Origin: Actinomycetales bacterium JB111
Lineage (GTDB): Bacteria; Actinomycetota; Actinomycetes; Actinomycetales; Actinomycetaceae
Direction of reading: 5' to 3'
DNA length: 34,376 nucleotides
NCBI GenBank assembly: GCA_900163555.1
Contig: FUHX01000058.1
Coordinates: forward strand, 1-34,376
The notes below the pieces were generated by a model. That model saw nothing but the letters and a program-made list of their open reading frames with translations, was not told the origin of the DNA and ran no database searches. Numbering within the stretch: position 1 is the first letter of the stretch; each line of letters starts with the position of its first letter. Positions 33,425-34,376 of the stretch are shown here, in pieces. The translations under genes and the position numbers were made by a program.

Positions 33425-33449
33425 AAAAAAACCTCCCGTGCAGGGAGGT
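33425..33449 (-). terminator. Intrinsic terminator/attenuator in the leuS leader
   Basis: Read leftward, ACCTCCC and GGGAGGT (7-bp stem, loop TGCAC) are followed by six T residues, the best rho-independent terminator in the window. It ends 48 nt before the leuS ATG. Upstream, CGCGGTTC and GAGCCGCG can form a competing hairpin over the leader peptide codons, and GCCGCGC can instead pair with GCGCGGC just before the terminator. This gives the elements of a switch (inference). Confidence 0.75.
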
Positions 33450-33491
33450 ACGCCGCGCCGAGTCACCGCGCCCTGGGGGCCGATGTCCTGC

Positions 33492-33527
33492 TCAGCGCGG
33501 CTCGGTAAGGAGAACCGCGAACGCCAT
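33492..33527 (-). CDS. Putative leuS leader peptide (11 codons, Leu-Leu)
   Basis: A short frame encodes MAFAVLLTEPR and then TGA, with two adjacent leucine codons (CTC CTT). It lies upstream of the intrinsic terminator in the leuS leader. A TAACAT box sits exactly 7 nt before its ATG with no ribosome binding site, so the message would begin at this AUG. The combination fits ribosome-mediated attenuation: stalling at Leu codons when charged tRNA-Leu is scarce would prevent the terminator. It is too short for homology support. Confidence 0.65.
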   Translation of the reverse strand: MAFAVLLTEPR

Positions 33528-33534
33528 GACCGGC

Positions 33535-33540
33535 ATGTTA
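33535..33540 (-). promoter_or_regulatory. Putative leuS promoter -10 box
   Basis: Read leftward, TAACAT lies 7 nt before the leader peptide ATG. No good -35 was found at 17-18 nt. A TTGACC occurs much further upstream, too far to pair with it. Confidence 0.55.
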
Positions 33541-33582
33541 CCACCGGGGTGCCGCGACTTCCCGCGGGTTCCGGACGCCCGG

Positions 33583-34206
33583 TCAACACCCGCCGGGCGG
33601 GTCCGCCTGCTCCCCGCGGGTGCGCAGCTTCGTCGTGAGACGGCGCAGCTCGCGCAGCTCGTCCTCGGTGAGGACGGACAGCTCGCGGTGGATCGTGCGC
33701 ACGTGGCGGCGGGCGATCCTCTGCTGGATCTCGAGCCCCGCGTCGGTGAGGGCGAGGTTGGTGCCGCGAGCGTCGTCGGGGACGCGTTCGCGGCGGACGT
33801 AGCCGGCCGCCGTGAGGCGGTCGGCCATGCGGCTGAGCGAGGGCTGCGCCATGAGCACCTGCTCGTTGAGGTCGCGCAGCCGGAGGCGTCGGTCGGGGGC
33901 GACGGCGAGGATGAACAGCACGTCGTACTCGGTCTTCGACAGCGGGTCGAAGTCGCCGGCGGCCTCGAAGGCGCGCATGAGTGAGACCTCGGCCCGGAGC
34001 AGTCCCTCCCAGGTCTGGCTCGTCAGGCGCAGGCCCGAGTCCCTGGGGGCGGGTGCGGGGGGCACGAGGTCGCCGGGCACGGCGTCGCCGGGAACAGGGG
34101 CGGCGGGTACGGAGGTGTCGGACGACGCGTGGTCGGGAGTGGCGGACGTGCGCACGAATCGGGTGCGGGCCGGCGTCGTCGGGTCGGGCATGCGCGACTC
34201 GCTCAC
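33583..34206 (-). CDS. MarR-family transcriptional regulator
   Basis: This 207-residue protein is a MarR-type winged-helix dimer that probably responds to a small molecule. A disordered, Pro/Ala-rich N-terminus (about 1-58) precedes the core. The core has LSKTEYDVLFILAVAPDRRLRLRDL, then the recognition helix MAQPSLSRMADRLTAAGYVRRE and the wing VPDDARGTNLALTDAG, typical of the family. The GTG at 34206 follows GGAGGTAGAC, a strong ribosome binding site, so the longer frame starting at 34242 is rejected. It is upstream of leuS on the same strand, but the leuS promoter and attenuator separate them. Target genes are unknown. Confidence 0.92.
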   Translation of the reverse strand: MSESRMPDPTTPARTRFVRTSATPDHASSDTSVPAAPVPGDAVPGDLVPPAPAPRDSGLRLTSQTWEGLLRAEVSLMRAFEAAGDFDPLSKTEYDVLFILAVAPDRRLRLRDLNEQVLMAQPSLSRMADRLTAAGYVRRERVPDDARGTNLALTDAGLEIQQRIARRHVRTIHRELSVLTEDELRELRRLTTKLRTRGEQADPPGGC

Positions 34207-34316
34207 GTCTACCTCCGTCCGTCCCGCGTCGTGCCCGGGCACCGGCCGGGACTGTCGGTGGCCATTGTGCCGCAGGCGCGGCCGCCGTCCGGTCGAACGG
34301 GCACCCGGGTCCGCGC

Positions 34317-34376
34317 CTAGGTGTACTCGGCCGTCAGGTTGGTGACAGTCGGCTGATCGGTGGCTGGCCGCCGATT
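34317..34376 (-). CDS. 3' end of an unidentified gene (cut by window edge)
   Basis: Reading leftward from the window edge, a frame open at position 34376 encodes 19 residues (ending ATDQPTVTNLTAEYT) and then TAG. The codons have the G/C third-position bias of neighbouring genes. It may be the C-terminus of a gene beginning outside the window. Too little is present to name it. The gap 34207-34316 shows nothing recognisable. Confidence 0.4.
   Translation of the reverse strand, partial: NRRPATDQPTVTNLTAEYT

Noticed and set aside
33505-33521. T-box-like core (AAGGAGAACCGCG) near leuS
   Set aside because: It reads on the plus strand, while leuS is on the minus strand, and no plus-strand gene follows. 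The minus-strand leader fits a leader-peptide attenuator better.

Overview
The window is about 72% G+C and carries the conserved actinobacterial chromosomal block leuS / comEA-comEC / holA / rpsT / lepA / hemW / hrcA-dnaJ-rsmE-phoH-ybeY-era. Gene content and order suggest a Micrococcales-type actinobacterium (inference; genus not determinable by reading). Almost all of it is coding. No rRNA, tRNA, insertion sequence, phage gene or CRISPR array was found.

Layout. (1) 1-4668: a carbohydrate catabolic cassette. A zinc alcohol dehydrogenase, a class I aldolase and an aldo/keto reductase run leftward. An FGGY sugar kinase runs rightward from a shared, unusually A/T-rich divergent promoter with 7-nt-phased ACAAT repeats. 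(2) 4671-10970: the leftward heat-shock/ribosome-maturation operon hrcA-dnaJ-rsmE-phoH-ybeY-era, led by a CIRCE operator. Upstream lies a 372-nt non-coding stretch with a polypyrimidine tract and a cluster of TAGGAA/TTCCTA repeats. (3) 10971-17393: a rightward DUF3097 gene, the leftward operon lepA-MOSC-trmB-hemW, and a rightward LpqH-like lipoprotein. (4) 17437-18519: a solitary PemK/MazF-like gene and rpsT, both rightward. (5) 18577-22476: leftward GT4 glycosyltransferase, MFS transporter and holA. (6) 22564-24937: three leftward paralogous exported proteins with a Septum_form-like domain, lying between holA and comEC. (7) 23730-28293: comEC and comEA, leftward; the comEC frame has no stop codon at its expected end and runs on through two of the lipoprotein genes. 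(8) 28449-30497: a rightward HerA-like (DUF853) ATPase. (9) 30510-34206: leftward leuS with an attenuator-like leader, and a MarR-type regulator. A gene fragment lies at the right edge.

How the parts fit. The era and lepA operons serve ribosome assembly, translation and protein folding (Era, YbeY, RsmE, LepA, TrmB, HrcA/DnaJ). LeuS appears to be controlled by a Leu-Leu leader peptide and an intrinsic terminator. Several genes (DUF3097, PemK, comEA, DUF853, the leuS leader peptide) have a TANNNT -10 box 6-7 nt before the start codon, indicating leaderless transcripts. The most unusual points are the leuS leader, the Septum_form-like triplet, the stopless comEC frame, the TAGGAA repeat cluster and the sugar cassette with its phased operator. 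All functional assignments come from reading motifs; no searches were run.
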